DNA of 64,000 bases from Streptomyces sp. B21-083 (GTDB lineage: Bacteria > Actinomycetota > Actinomycetes > Streptomycetales > Streptomycetaceae): NCBI RefSeq assembly GCF_036898825.1, contig NZ_JARUND010000001.1:3596001-3660000 (forward strand). The letters are read 5' to 3'. Below, piece after piece: positions 16,778 to 25,357 of this stretch. How positions within the stretch are numbered: position 1 is the stretch's first letter; the number at the start of each line of letters is the position of its first letter. The position numbers and the translations under genes were made by a program. The notes under the pieces were generated by a model that was not told the DNA's origin, ran no database searches, and saw only the letters and a list, made by a program, of their open reading frames with translations.

Positions 16778-17497
16778 ATGCCCCCACAGCCACCCCCTTT
16801 CCCCAGGACTCCCCTCACCCGCACGGCTCAGGCCTCCCGCGCCCCGCTGCCCGTGCTGCCCTACCGCAAGCCCACCAAGGGCCGCGACTACTGGGTCCTC
16901 GACGACGTCCTGCCCACCGTGGACGCCGTACGCGAGCGGTGTCTCGCCAAGGACGACTGGACCGAGGGCCACCCCTACACCTCGGAGAGCTGGCCGGGGC
17001 TGCGTGCCATGCCGGGTCTCGAACCCGCCGAGCTGGGGCGGATCGAGCGGCTGGTGAAGCAGGCGACCGGCGCGAAGGAACTCCGGGTGCAGAAGGCCCC
17101 CGGCGGCGGCACCCTCAACCACAACTGCGTCCAGGTGGTGGGCGAGGGCGAGAGCACTCCCCGCCCGCACACGGACTCACGGGCACTGTGCCGGTACGCG
17201 GCCGTGCTCTACCTCAACCCTGGCGTCCCCAAGGACTGCGGCACCAGCTTCTTCCGCCAGTCCCTGCCCGGCGGCCGGCTCGGCGGCAACACGGTCCAGG
17301 CCCCGCACAACAACCTCGTCGAGGCGCTGGGCACCCGGTTCGTGTCCCCGGACGCCTTCGAGGAGGACGTACGCGTCCCGCACAGGTACAACCGCCTGCT
17401 CCTCTACAACGCCAACCTCGTACACAGCGCGACCGGTTACTGCGGGACGACACTGGAGGAGAAGCGGATGACGGCCGTCTTCTTCTGGATGGCGTGA
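16778..17497 (+). CDS. 2-oxoglutarate/Fe(II)-oxygenase-like protein (DUF6445-type)
   Basis: 239 residues from ATG 16778. A double-stranded beta-helix oxygenase pattern is visible: RPHTDS (His-x-Asp-type metal pair, about residues 130-135), YAAVLYLNPG, the second-half strand YNRLLLYNANLVHSATGY supplying the distal His, and KRMTAVFFWMA at the end. I recall this as the Streptomyces DUF6445 family. Substrate unknown; prolyl-hydroxylase-like enzymes act on proteins or small molecules. It has no operon partners. It could be a non-catalytic fold member. Confidence 0.65.
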   Translation: MPPQPPPFPRTPLTRTAQASRAPLPVLPYRKPTKGRDYWVLDDVLPTVDAVRERCLAKDDWTEGHPYTSESWPGLRAMPGLEPAELGRIERLVKQATGAKELRVQKAPGGGTLNHNCVQVVGEGESTPRPHTDSRALCRYAAVLYLNPGVPKDCGTSFFRQSLPGGRLGGNTVQAPHNNLVEALGTRFVSPDAFEEDVRVPHRYNRLLLYNANLVHSATGYCGTTLEEKRMTAVFFWMA

Positions 17498-17543
17498 GCC
17501 CCTTTTCACTTCCACAAAGGACCCCTCCCCCGCCTTCCTACGC

Positions 17544-18806
17544 CTACCGCTCCCGCGCGTCGAGCAGCGCCGCGGCCGTGAACAGTTCCACGCCGACCGT
17601 GATCGCGTGCTCGTCGGCGTCGAAGTCGCCCTGGTGCAGGTCGCGTACCCCGCGCTCGCCCGGCCTGCGCACGCCGAGGCGGGCCATCGCGCCGGGGACG
17701 TGCTCCAGGTACCAGGAGAAGTCCTCGCCGCCGAGGCTCTGGGCGGTGTCCTCGACGGAGTGGGCGCCGCGCCGGGAGGTCATCGCGTCGCGCAGCAGTT
17801 CGGTGACGTCCGCGTCGTTGACGACGGGCGGCACGCCTCGCACGTAGGTGATCTCGGACTTGGCCCGGTACAGGTTGGCGATCTCGTCGACAGCCGCGTG
17901 GACGAGGTCGGGGGCCTGGTGCCAGGTGTCGAGGTCGAGACACCGTACGGTCCCGGACAGCTCGGCGTGCTGCGGGATCACGTTGCAGGCGTGGCCCGAC
18001 TCGATCCGGCCCCAGGTCACGGAGAGGCCGCTGCGGGCGTCGACGCGCCGGGACACGAGCGCGGGCACGTCGGTGGCGACCCGGGCCGCGGCGGTGACGA
18101 GGTCGGTGGTGAGGTGGGGGCGCGCGGTGTGGCCGCCGGCGCCGTCGAGCGAGATCTCCAGCCGGTCGCAGGCGGAGGTGATGGGCCCGTGGCGCAGCCC
18201 GATCCGCCCGGCGTCGACCCTCGGGTCGCAGTGCACGGCGATGATCCGGCCGACCCCGTCGAGCGCGCCGCACTCGATCGCGTCGGCGGCGCCGCCGGGC
18301 AGCACCTCTTCGGCGGGCTGGAAGATCAGCCGCACCGGCCTCGGCAGGAGGCCCTGCCGGTGCAGTTCGGCGAGGACGAGCCCGGCGCCGAGCACGACGG
18401 TGGTGTGCACGTCGTGGCCGCAGGCGTGGGCGCGGTCGGGCACGGTGGAGCGGTACGCGCAGTCACTCTTCGTGTCCGGGATGGGAAGGGCGTCGATGTC
18501 GGCGCGCAGGGCAAGGACGGGCACAGCGGTGCCGCCGCCCTGATCCTCGGGGTCGACGCCGATGTCACCGATGTCACAGATGAGCCCGGTTCCGGTGGCG
18601 AGCACGCGCGGCCGGAGGCCGGCCTTCTCGAGCCGTGTCCTGATCGCGGCGGTGGTGCGGAACTCCTGGTTTCCGAGCTCCGGGTGCATGTGCATGTCGC
18701 GGCGGAACGCGACGAGCTCGGCGCGCAATCCCTCCGGCAGCGTGCCGGGAAGCGCGGCTTCCCCGGGGAGATCGGCCTCGGACTCTCGGAACATCATGTG
18801 GTTCAC
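17544..18806 (-). CDS. M20D-family amidohydrolase
   Basis: 420 residues, the normal length for hippurate hydrolase/IAA-amino-acid hydrolase-like enzymes. Two-metal peptidase motifs are present: RRDMHMHPELGNQEF, ALRADIDALPI, HACGHDVHTT (metal ligands), IFQPAEE (catalytic Glu) and the late AQSLGGEDFSWY. The middle section GAGGHTARPH is the dimerisation domain. It hydrolyses N-acyl amino acid or amide bonds; substrate unknown. The start could be Met1, 4 or 5. A paralogous C-terminal remnant lies at 15535-15628. It is separated by 302 bases from the divergent methyltransferase gene. Confidence 0.9.
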   Translation of the reverse strand: MNHMMFRESEADLPGEAALPGTLPEGLRAELVAFRRDMHMHPELGNQEFRTTAAIRTRLEKAGLRPRVLATGTGLICDIGDIGVDPEDQGGGTAVPVLALRADIDALPIPDTKSDCAYRSTVPDRAHACGHDVHTTVVLGAGLVLAELHRQGLLPRPVRLIFQPAEEVLPGGAADAIECGALDGVGRIIAVHCDPRVDAGRIGLRHGPITSACDRLEISLDGAGGHTARPHLTTDLVTAAARVATDVPALVSRRVDARSGLSVTWGRIESGHACNVIPQHAELSGTVRCLDLDTWHQAPDLVHAAVDEIANLYRAKSEITYVRGVPPVVNDADVTELLRDAMTSRRGAHSVEDTAQSLGGEDFSWYLEHVPGAMARLGVRRPGERGVRDLHQGDFDADEHAITVGVELFTAAALLDARER

Positions 18807-19108
18807 CCTTTGAAGGGTAGGACGCCCGGGCGGTCGAAGGACCCACGATCAACAAAATTTCCACCTGTCAGGGGAGAAATTCCTACCGCCGAAGGCATAC
18901 TCGCGAACTGGGATGGGTAAACTCGCCGGTCTTTCCCGGCAGCCACTTCTGTCCACCCCTGTCCACGATGCCACGCCGTACACCGCGTCGACGGACCTGT
19001 CCACGTACCGAAACAGCCACGGTCACCGGCATGAACATCTGCTGACGCCCGCCGTCGTCCGCGTGAACGCGCCTTCCCACGCGCCGCCCCCGGGTAACGT
19101 GCACCTCC
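18807..19108. other. Divergent intergenic region with three CTGTCCAC motifs
   Basis: 302 bases between divergent genes with no coding frame I trust. CTGTCCAC occurs at 18949, 18959 and 18997. This resembles the core of actinobacterial DnaA boxes (TTGTCCAC) but differs at the first base. Promoters for both neighbours must lie here, though I could not place them. Confidence 0.4.
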
Positions 19109-19813
19109 GTGACCGCCCCGAACCAGACGTCCGTGACGGACCTCATACAGGCAGCCGTACCGGACCCGCCGGACTTCCTCCACGCCACCCGCGCGTCGTA
19201 CGACGCCATGGCCGCCGACTACACAGAGCGATACGCGGACCACCTGGCGGACCTCCCGCTGGACCGCGCCCTTCTCGCCGCCTTCGCCGAGCTGGTGCGT
19301 GCCCAGGGCTCCGCGCCCGTCGCGGACATCGGCTCGGGCCCCGGGCACGTCGCCGCGAGACTGCACGCCCTCGGTGTGCCGGTGTTCGGCGTGGACCTGT
19401 CCCCGCGCATGGTGACGCTGGCCCGCCGGGCCCACCCCGGACTGCGGTTCCACGTCGGCTCGATGACGTCCCTGGACCTCCCCGACGAGACGCTGGGCGG
19501 GGTCCTGGCCCTCTACTCGATCATCCACATCCCGGACGCAGCGCTGCCCACGGTGTTCGCGGAGTTCCACCGCGTCCTGGCCCCCGGTGGCCACGTACTG
19601 CTCGCCTTCCAGACGGGTTCGGCCGACCACCACCTGCACCTCGGCGAACGCTTCGGCCACGAGATGTCACTGGACTACTGGTTCCGCACCCCGGACCGGG
19701 TGACCGAACTCCTGACCAAGGCGGGCCTGACCCTGCACGCGCAAACGATCCGGGAGCCGTACGAGGACGAGACCCGGCAGCGCGCGTATCTTTTGGCACG
19801 CAAGCCGGGGTAG
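19109..19813 (+). CDS. Class I SAM-dependent methyltransferase
   Basis: 234 residues from GTG 19109. Motif I VADIGSGPGHVAARL lies at about residues 71-85, the acidic residue after strand 2 is in FGVDLSPRMV, and motif post-I GSMTSLDLPD and HRVLAPGGHVLLAF follow. This is a Methyltransf_11/25-type small-molecule enzyme of unknown substrate. The residue pattern H-H-L-H-L-GE after the SAM fold is not diagnostic. No neighbour suggests a pathway. Confidence 0.88.
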   Translation: MTAPNQTSVTDLIQAAVPDPPDFLHATRASYDAMAADYTERYADHLADLPLDRALLAAFAELVRAQGSAPVADIGSGPGHVAARLHALGVPVFGVDLSPRMVTLARRAHPGLRFHVGSMTSLDLPDETLGGVLALYSIIHIPDAALPTVFAEFHRVLAPGGHVLLAFQTGSADHHLHLGERFGHEMSLDYWFRTPDRVTELLTKAGLTLHAQTIREPYEDETRQRAYLLARKPG

Positions 19814-20170
19814 TGGGGTGTGAGGGCCGGGGGCGGCGGGGACGAGGGCTGGCGCCGGCCCGCCCGCACGCGCTGACGGGGGCGTACGGAAGGGTGAACT
19901 CAACCGGGCGCCCACCAGGGGGATCGACGGCCCCTGGGACGCGCCGAGGTGTTCGGGGACCGGGAGACAGCGACAGCCACGTCTGTTCGTCCGGCTCGTC
20001 CGGGAACCCGGGTGAGCCGACGACCGGGCGCACCTGACGGGACTCCGAGGCCCGCTGAACCCCGCCGGAGCCGGACGACGAAGAGATTCGTGCGGCGATG
20101 CCTCATGGGGAGGCTGCGGCGTGCCGGGGACCGACGTGAGTACGGCTCGGCGGAGACGGGGCTCCGGGCG
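19814..20170. other. 357-base intergenic stretch, no feature recognised
   Basis: It lies between the convergent methyltransferase and nonulosonate-cluster genes. The frames open here are GC-skew shadows without a start and ribosome-binding site. I see no strong hairpin and no dispersed repeat. Confidence 0.5.
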
Positions 20171-21427
20171 TCAGCCCGTCGCCTTCGCTTCCTTTGTCGG
20201 GCGGCCCGAGTCCGTCGACACGCGCTGTACGTCCCGGGCGGAGCCCGTGACGCCCGACAGGAACCCCTGGGCCCTCGGCGACGCGTTCGCGGTCAGCCAG
20301 GCCGGGTCGATGTCGCAGACCGCGACCTTCACGTCCGTGCCCGCCAGGGCCAGCGGAAGGGTGTGGACGACCGTCGAGGGGAAGCTGAGGATCGTACGGC
20401 CGATGGGGCCGCGGCGGGCGATCAGTTCGAGGGGGAGGTCCGGGCGGACCATCTCCAGGCCCGTGCAGGCCGCCAGGTCCTGGAGTTTCTCGGGGCTCTC
20501 GCGGCGGTGGGCGAAGTAGCGCGTCACACCGTGGGCCTTGGCCAGGGCGCGGACCGCGTCACGGTAGCGGTCGGCGTCGACCACGCCGGTCTCCACGAGC
20601 GACGTACCGACCATGTCCGCGCCCTCGGCGATGTGCGGGGGGCCGAACCGGGAACGGGTCCAGGCGAAGTCGTTGTACGTGACCTCGACGCCCTCGGGGG
20701 TGTCCTCGATCGGCATCGAGGAGAAGATCTCGACCCGGCGCCTGCCGCCCGGGGTCAGCCGGCGGCGGGCCTTCGACGACACCGGGATGAACAGCAGGTC
20801 CCGCGCTCCGGGGCGCTGGGCCTTGCGGTGCCAGCGCACCAGGCGCTCACCGCGGGCGAGCTGGGAGACGAACTCCATGGTCGCCGTGCCGTCGTCGACG
20901 ACGACGAGGTCACGGGCCTTGGTGATGTTGAGAAGTACCTGTACGTAACGGGAGAACGGGTCCCCCATGACGATGCGGCGGGTGCGGCGCAGCAACGGGG
21001 CCAGGCCGCCGATCGTGCGGAACGGGGCCGAGGTGCCGGCTCGCGCGTCCTCCCAGCGGACCTCGTGGCCCTCCTCGCGGGCGAGCTCGGCCATGCGGCG
21101 CAGCTGGCCCCGGGTCATCGGGTCGACCGGGGAGAGGACGACCAGGGTCAGTCCGCCGACGGAAGCCGCCGAACTCGCCGTACTGCCCGCATGGCGCGTC
21201 GCCCGGCTCTGGCCCCTGCGCCAGCGGCGCAACGCCTGTCCGGGGACTTTGCCGCCGTTGCGAGTGGAACCGGCGCGGGCGGAAACGGCCGACGCCGGAC
21301 CGCCGGCCCCCTCCGGGCTGAGCGCGTGCGCGTGCACATGCGCCCATTCCAGCACGTTCAGAAGCTGGACCGGGCTCTCGACGAAGGCGAGAGTGTGGGG
21401 GCCGGTGGTACCGGCGCGTGGGCTCAT
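20171..21427 (-). CDS. Putative glycosyltransferase of the nonulosonate cluster (GT52/sialyltransferase-like start)
   Basis: 418 residues from ATG 21427 (MSPRAGTTGPHTLAFVESPV). The first strand and helix LAFVESPVQLLNVLEW resemble GT52-type sialyltransferases. DLVVVDDGTATMEF (about residue 168) supplies a D-D-G motif typical of bacterial sialyl/polysialyltransferase folds, and FPSTVVHTLPLAL (about 358) supplies a Ser/Thr motif. A low-complexity basic Ala/Gly/Ser insertion (about residues 40-95) separates the first two strands. It is last in the minus-strand operon, 97 bases after the NeuB gene. It likely transfers Kdn or a linked sugar; the specific reaction is inference. Confidence 0.65.
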   Translation of the reverse strand: MSPRAGTTGPHTLAFVESPVQLLNVLEWAHVHAHALSPEGAGGPASAVSARAGSTRNGGKVPGQALRRWRRGQSRATRHAGSTASSAASVGGLTLVVLSPVDPMTRGQLRRMAELAREEGHEVRWEDARAGTSAPFRTIGGLAPLLRRTRRIVMGDPFSRYVQVLLNITKARDLVVVDDGTATMEFVSQLARGERLVRWHRKAQRPGARDLLFIPVSSKARRRLTPGGRRRVEIFSSMPIEDTPEGVEVTYNDFAWTRSRFGPPHIAEGADMVGTSLVETGVVDADRYRDAVRALAKAHGVTRYFAHRRESPEKLQDLAACTGLEMVRPDLPLELIARRGPIGRTILSFPSTVVHTLPLALAGTDVKVAVCDIDPAWLTANASPRAQGFLSGVTGSARDVQRVSTDSGRPTKEAKATG

Positions 21428-21524
21428 CGACGTACGACCGTCGCTTCCGTGAGTACGGACTGGGGAATCCGCGTGGACGGAGTGGTCACCGGCTGGCGCC
21501 GGTGAAGCCGCTGAGTGGTGTGGA

Positions 21525-22460
21525 TCAGGCGGTGACGGGCTCGCCCGCGGCAGCCGCGATCTCCGCGTCGGCGATGACGCCGGAGACACGACGGAGCTTC
21601 TTCATCGGGCCGATCTCGGACTCGTAGACCTTCTTGACACCGTCGCCGAGGGACTCGGAGATGGTCCGGATGTCACGGACGAGGCGGGTCAGACCCTGCG
21701 GCTCGACGGAGGCGGCCTGGTCGGAGCCCCACATCGCACGGTCGAGGGTGATGTGACGCTCGACGAAGGTGGCGCCGAGGGCGACCGCGGCCAGCGTGGT
21801 CTGCAGGCCCGTCTCGTGGCCGGAGTAGCCGATCGGGACGTTCGGGTACTCCTTCTCCAGCGTGTTGATCACACGGAGGTTGAGCTCCTCGGCCTTCGCC
21901 GGGTAGGTCGACGTCGCGTGGCAGAGCAGGATGTTGTCGCTGCCCAGCACCTCGACCGCGTGACGGATCTGCTTCGGGGTGGACATACCCGTCGACAGGA
22001 TGACCGTACGGCCGGTCTGGCGGAGGGCGACGAGCAGCTCGTCGTCCGTCAGGGACGCGGAGGCGACCTTGTGGGCCGGGACGTCGAACTTCTCCAGGAA
22101 CGCGACGGCCTCGGTGTCCCACGGGGAGGCGAACCAGTCGATGCCGCGCTTCTTGCAGTGCTCGTCGATCTTGCGGTAGTCGTCCTCACCGAACTCCACA
22201 CGGTGGCGGTAGTCGATGTAGGTCATGCGGCCCCAGGGGGTGTCGCGCTCGATGTCCCACTGGTCGCGCGGGGTGCAGATCTCCGGGGTGCGCTTCTGGA
22301 ACTTGACCGCGTCGCAGCCGGCTTCGGCGGCCACGTCGATCAGCTTGAAGGCGTTCTCAAGGTCACCGTTGTGGTTGATGCCGATCTCGCCGCAGATGTA
22401 GACGGGCTGGCCGGGGCCGGCGGTCTTCGAGCCGAACGAGCGCAAGCGGGTGGAGGTCAT
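21525..22460 (-). CDS. Nonulosonic acid (NeuB-type) synthase lacking the SAF domain
   Basis: 311 residues. NeuB enzymes condense PEP with a hexose such as ManNAc, or a 6-phosphate form, to a nine-carbon acid. The TIM-barrel core is complete: YICGEIGINHNGD with metal/PEP residues near the front, DAVKFQKRTPE, HKVASASLTDDELL, ILSTGMST, HATSTYPAKAEELNL, IGYSGHE and VERHITLDRAMWGSDQAASVEP. The protein stops about 30 residues later, whereas classical NeuB proteins (about 350) end with an antifreeze-like SAF domain. It is 12 bases after the cytidylyltransferase stop. The context with a HAD phosphatase fits a route through a 9-phosphate such as Kdn-9-P. Confidence 0.88.
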   Translation of the reverse strand: MTSTRLRSFGSKTAGPGQPVYICGEIGINHNGDLENAFKLIDVAAEAGCDAVKFQKRTPEICTPRDQWDIERDTPWGRMTYIDYRHRVEFGEDDYRKIDEHCKKRGIDWFASPWDTEAVAFLEKFDVPAHKVASASLTDDELLVALRQTGRTVILSTGMSTPKQIRHAVEVLGSDNILLCHATSTYPAKAEELNLRVINTLEKEYPNVPIGYSGHETGLQTTLAAVALGATFVERHITLDRAMWGSDQAASVEPQGLTRLVRDIRTISESLGDGVKKVYESEIGPMKKLRRVSGVIADAEIAAAAGEPVTA

Positions 22461-22472
22461 TCTGGGGGTTCC

Positions 22473-23792
22473 TTACTTCTTGTTGAGGGGGTCGAGAGAG
22501 GGGCCGAGGATCCAGCTGGCGATCTCTCGGATCGCGCCGTCGCCGCCGGGAACGGTGGTGACCGCGCGTGCGGCGCCGCGCACAACGTCGTGGGCGCTCG
22601 CGACCGCCACGGGCCAGCCCACGAGGGCGAAGCACGGGAGGTCGTTGACGTCGTTGCCGACGTAGAGCACGCGCTCCGGCGCGATGCCCTGCTCCTCGCA
22701 CCACTGCTTCAGCGCGAGGTCTTTCCGGTCGATGCCGTGCAGCACGGGCAGCTGTAGCTTCCGTGCGCGGGCGGCGACGACCGGGTTCTGTTCCGAGGAC
22801 AGGATCAGCATTTTGAGGCTGCTCTTGCGCAACGCTGCGATTCCGAGGCCGTCACCGCGGTGCACGGAGACGAACTCCCGTCCTTCGGAGTCGATCAGCA
22901 CCCTGTCGTCTGTCTGGGTGCCGTCGAAGTCGAGTACGACCGCGTCGATGTCGTCGGCGGTCGGGAGGGCGCCGGGGCGTTCCGCGTCGAAGAGCGTCGC
23001 GAGGGCCCGGGCGCGGGCGAGGTCGTGCGGGTCGTCGATCTCCAGCACACGGGCCGGGTCGGTACGCACGGGTTCGGTGTGACCGAAGAAACGGTGCTTC
23101 GACTGGCGGAAACCCGTCGCGTCCATGGCGTAGACGGCGCCGGTCTCCAGGAGGTCCTGGGGGCGGTCCTGACGGCGGGGCCGGAAGGACTTGTCGTGAT
23201 TCACGCCATAGCCACCACCTCCGACGGTCACCGTCTCGGTGGCCACGGATCCGGTGCCGCCCTCGACGGCCGTGCGCTCGCCGGGTACCGGCTGCGGGTC
23301 GTCGGCGGCGTCGCGCCAGATGAAGCCGTGGAAGGGGGCGACGGTCAGCGCGCTGTCGGCGCCGTTGTGCACGACGGCGTTGACGACGCCGTCGACGTCC
23401 TCGCGGATGATGAACGGGCTGGTGCACTGCACGAGCAGGACCACGTCGACCTTGGCGCCGTGCAGCGTCTCGTGGGCGTCCATGGCGTGCAGGACGGCGG
23501 CCTCGGAGGTCGCGGTGTCACCGGCGATGGCGGCGGGACGCAGCACGACCTCGGCGCCGGCCTGGCGGGCCGCGGCGGCGATCGCCTGGTCGTCGGTGGA
23601 GACGACGACGTCCGTGACCAGCTTGGCGGCGAGGCACTCGCGCACCGCGCGGGCGACCAGCGGGACCCCGCCGACAGGCAGCAGGTTCTTCGCGGGCACG
23701 CCCTTGGAGCCCCCTCTCGCGGGGATCACTGCGAGCACGCGGGGCCGCGCGGTCGCTCGGCCCGCTTCCGGGTTGGACTCCGGGTTGGACAT
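22473..23792 (-). CDS. Fused CMP-nonulosonate cytidylyltransferase and HAD phosphatase
   Basis: 439 residues from ATG 23792. The N-terminal half is a NeuA-type cytidylyltransferase: VIPARGGSKGVPAKNL at 23-37, VVVSTDDQAIA, VLLVQCTSPF. A Gly-rich insertion at about 163-196 follows, then TGAVYAMD and VLEIDDPHDLARA. From about residue 282 a KdsC-like HAD phosphatase runs: VVLDFDGTQTDD with D288/D290, LILSSEQN, and VGNDVNDLP at 378-386. One chain could thus dephosphorylate a nonulosonate 9-phosphate and activate the acid to its CMP form. Similar fusions are known for CMP-sialate/Kdn enzymes. The gene is 50 bases after the upstream gene of the operon. Confidence 0.9.
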   Translation of the reverse strand: MSNPESNPEAGRATARPRVLAVIPARGGSKGVPAKNLLPVGGVPLVARAVRECLAAKLVTDVVVSTDDQAIAAAARQAGAEVVLRPAAIAGDTATSEAAVLHAMDAHETLHGAKVDVVLLVQCTSPFIIREDVDGVVNAVVHNGADSALTVAPFHGFIWRDAADDPQPVPGERTAVEGGTGSVATETVTVGGGGYGVNHDKSFRPRRQDRPQDLLETGAVYAMDATGFRQSKHRFFGHTEPVRTDPARVLEIDDPHDLARARALATLFDAERPGALPTADDIDAVVLDFDGTQTDDRVLIDSEGREFVSVHRGDGLGIAALRKSSLKMLILSSEQNPVVAARARKLQLPVLHGIDRKDLALKQWCEEQGIAPERVLYVGNDVNDLPCFALVGWPVAVASAHDVVRGAARAVTTVPGGDGAIREIASWILGPSLDPLNKK

Positions 23793-23842
23793 TGCCTGCA
23801 CTCCTTGACGCTCTTCGCGTGTCTGACGGGGGATCCGATGGG

Positions 23843-25135
23843 TCACAGCTCCCCCATCCGCCGGATCACGGGCGCGACGCGCTGCACGCCGTGCCGGTAG
23901 GCGCCGCGGGCCGCGCGACGCACGATCTGCCGCACCGCTCCCGGCTCCTTGTCGGCGGCCGGCGCTCCGGGCAGCGGAACGCCGTCGGGGCCGAGGTGGT
24001 GCCGAGCGAGAATACCCGGCAAATATCCGGGAGCCGTCATCGGTGTGTAGTACGGGGCCAGGGGCGGAAGCTTCGAGGATCCCAGAAGTCGGTCGATCCT
24101 GTCGCGTGCGGCGTCGAAGGCCGTCTCGTACGAGCCATCCGCAGCCACGCCCTGCCGGGCCACCCACGACGCGTCGGGAACGGGCTGGTGACCGGCGTCG
24201 AGCTGCTCCCAGGAGGCGAGGCAACCGGAGCCCACGAAGTGGTGGTTGCCGAGCGCCTCGCGCACGCCCAGGTCGCTCAGCACGACGGTCGGGATGCTGC
24301 GGTGCAGGGACTCCAGGGCGGCCGTGGAGCTGATGGTGACCAGCAGGTCCGTGCGGTCCAGGACCTCGCCCATGTGCCCGTAGACGAGCTTGAAGTTGGG
24401 CGGAAGGTCGGCGCGCTGGGCCAGTTTCTGGTACGGCAGTTCCTCGATGTGCGTGGTGTGCTCGCCGGGCTTGGAGCGCAGCTTGAGGAGCACCTCGCGC
24501 TCGGGGTGCAGCTTGGCGTGCTGCACGAGCCGGTCGAGGAGATACGTACGGTCCTTGCGGCTCTCCGGGACGGAGGGCTGAGCGGCGAACACCACCGTGT
24601 ACGGGTGACCATGCTCACCTGTGTAAGTCGCGCCACCCAGAAAAGGGAGTGCGATCTCGGTCACAGAGGACGAATCGGCGCCCACTCCGTCGTACACGGC
24701 CTTGAAACGGTCGGCGTCCTGACGGGAGTTCGCGAGGACCAGGTCGGCGCCGTGGCGCAGCAGGAGTCCGTCGGCGAGCTTTTCGTACACGACCCCGACA
24801 TAGCCGGTGACGACGACAGGGCGCAGGGCCGTGTCGTCCCACACCTGCGCCAGGCCGTGCAGCATCGCCTGGACGCCGCCGCCGACCAGGGCGAGCACGA
24901 GGATGTCGTACGGCTCCTCCTGGTCCATGGCCCGCAGGAACTCCAGGGCGGTCACCTCGCGCAGCGAGTCCGCGGTGACGCCGACCTCCTGGAGCTGGCG
25001 GGCGGTGGGGGTGGCCCTGCCTCTGAGGAGGTAGCCGTCGAGATGAATGTCCGAATTATCAGGAGAAATACGACTGGCGGTGAGCGCACCCCATTTCCAC
25101 CGAGTGTCGGAATCGGCGAGGACGGCGACCCTCAT
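23843..25135 (-). CDS. Putative glycosyltransferase (DUF6716-type), first gene of nonulosonate operon
   Basis: 430 residues starting MRVAVLADSDTRWKWG; a longer frame upstream lacks a good start. GT-B-like halves are suggested by an N-terminal Rossmann strand, VVVTGYVGVVYEKLADGLLLRHGADLVLANS, then VVFAAQPSVPESRKDRTYLL, LLKLRSKPGEH, and LVTISSTAALESLHRSIPTVVLSDLG. The last resembles the S/T motif of capsule-type transferases. I recall the family as DUF6716 putative glycosyltransferase. The C-terminus is basic (RRAARGAYRHG), consistent with membrane association. It leads the operon with neuB and neuA-HAD genes. Confidence 0.65.
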   Translation of the reverse strand: MRVAVLADSDTRWKWGALTASRISPDNSDIHLDGYLLRGRATPTARQLQEVGVTADSLREVTALEFLRAMDQEEPYDILVLALVGGGVQAMLHGLAQVWDDTALRPVVVTGYVGVVYEKLADGLLLRHGADLVLANSRQDADRFKAVYDGVGADSSSVTEIALPFLGGATYTGEHGHPYTVVFAAQPSVPESRKDRTYLLDRLVQHAKLHPEREVLLKLRSKPGEHTTHIEELPYQKLAQRADLPPNFKLVYGHMGEVLDRTDLLVTISSTAALESLHRSIPTVVLSDLGVREALGNHHFVGSGCLASWEQLDAGHQPVPDASWVARQGVAADGSYETAFDAARDRIDRLLGSSKLPPLAPYYTPMTAPGYLPGILARHHLGPDGVPLPGAPAADKEPGAVRQIVRRAARGAYRHGVQRVAPVIRRMGEL

Positions 25136-25357
25136 GGGGCTCGTGGTACTGGCTGGCACGCCCAAGACCTTAAGCCGACATGGGGTGCTTCCACCCAATC
25201 CCAAGGCAACAAAGGGTTAACAAAGGGCCGCGTCGACTTGAATCAAGACGCCATACGTGCAGAAACCCCCTTGATTCACCGGTCGGACACATGTAGTTCA
25301 CCCGACATCAAACCCCGGGTAAAGTGAGACCACCGGAGAGGCTCTAACCTCGGACTC

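Noticed and set aside
19949..21505. 518-codon plus-strand frame over the nonulosonate glycosyltransferase gene
   Set aside because: Antisense shadow: no domain, and the opposite strand has a coherent protein in a conserved operon.
25242..25280. GAATCAAG/CTTGATTC inverted repeat upstream of the GT2 gene
   Set aside because: Only 8 bp with a long irregular loop; too weak to call an operator or terminator.
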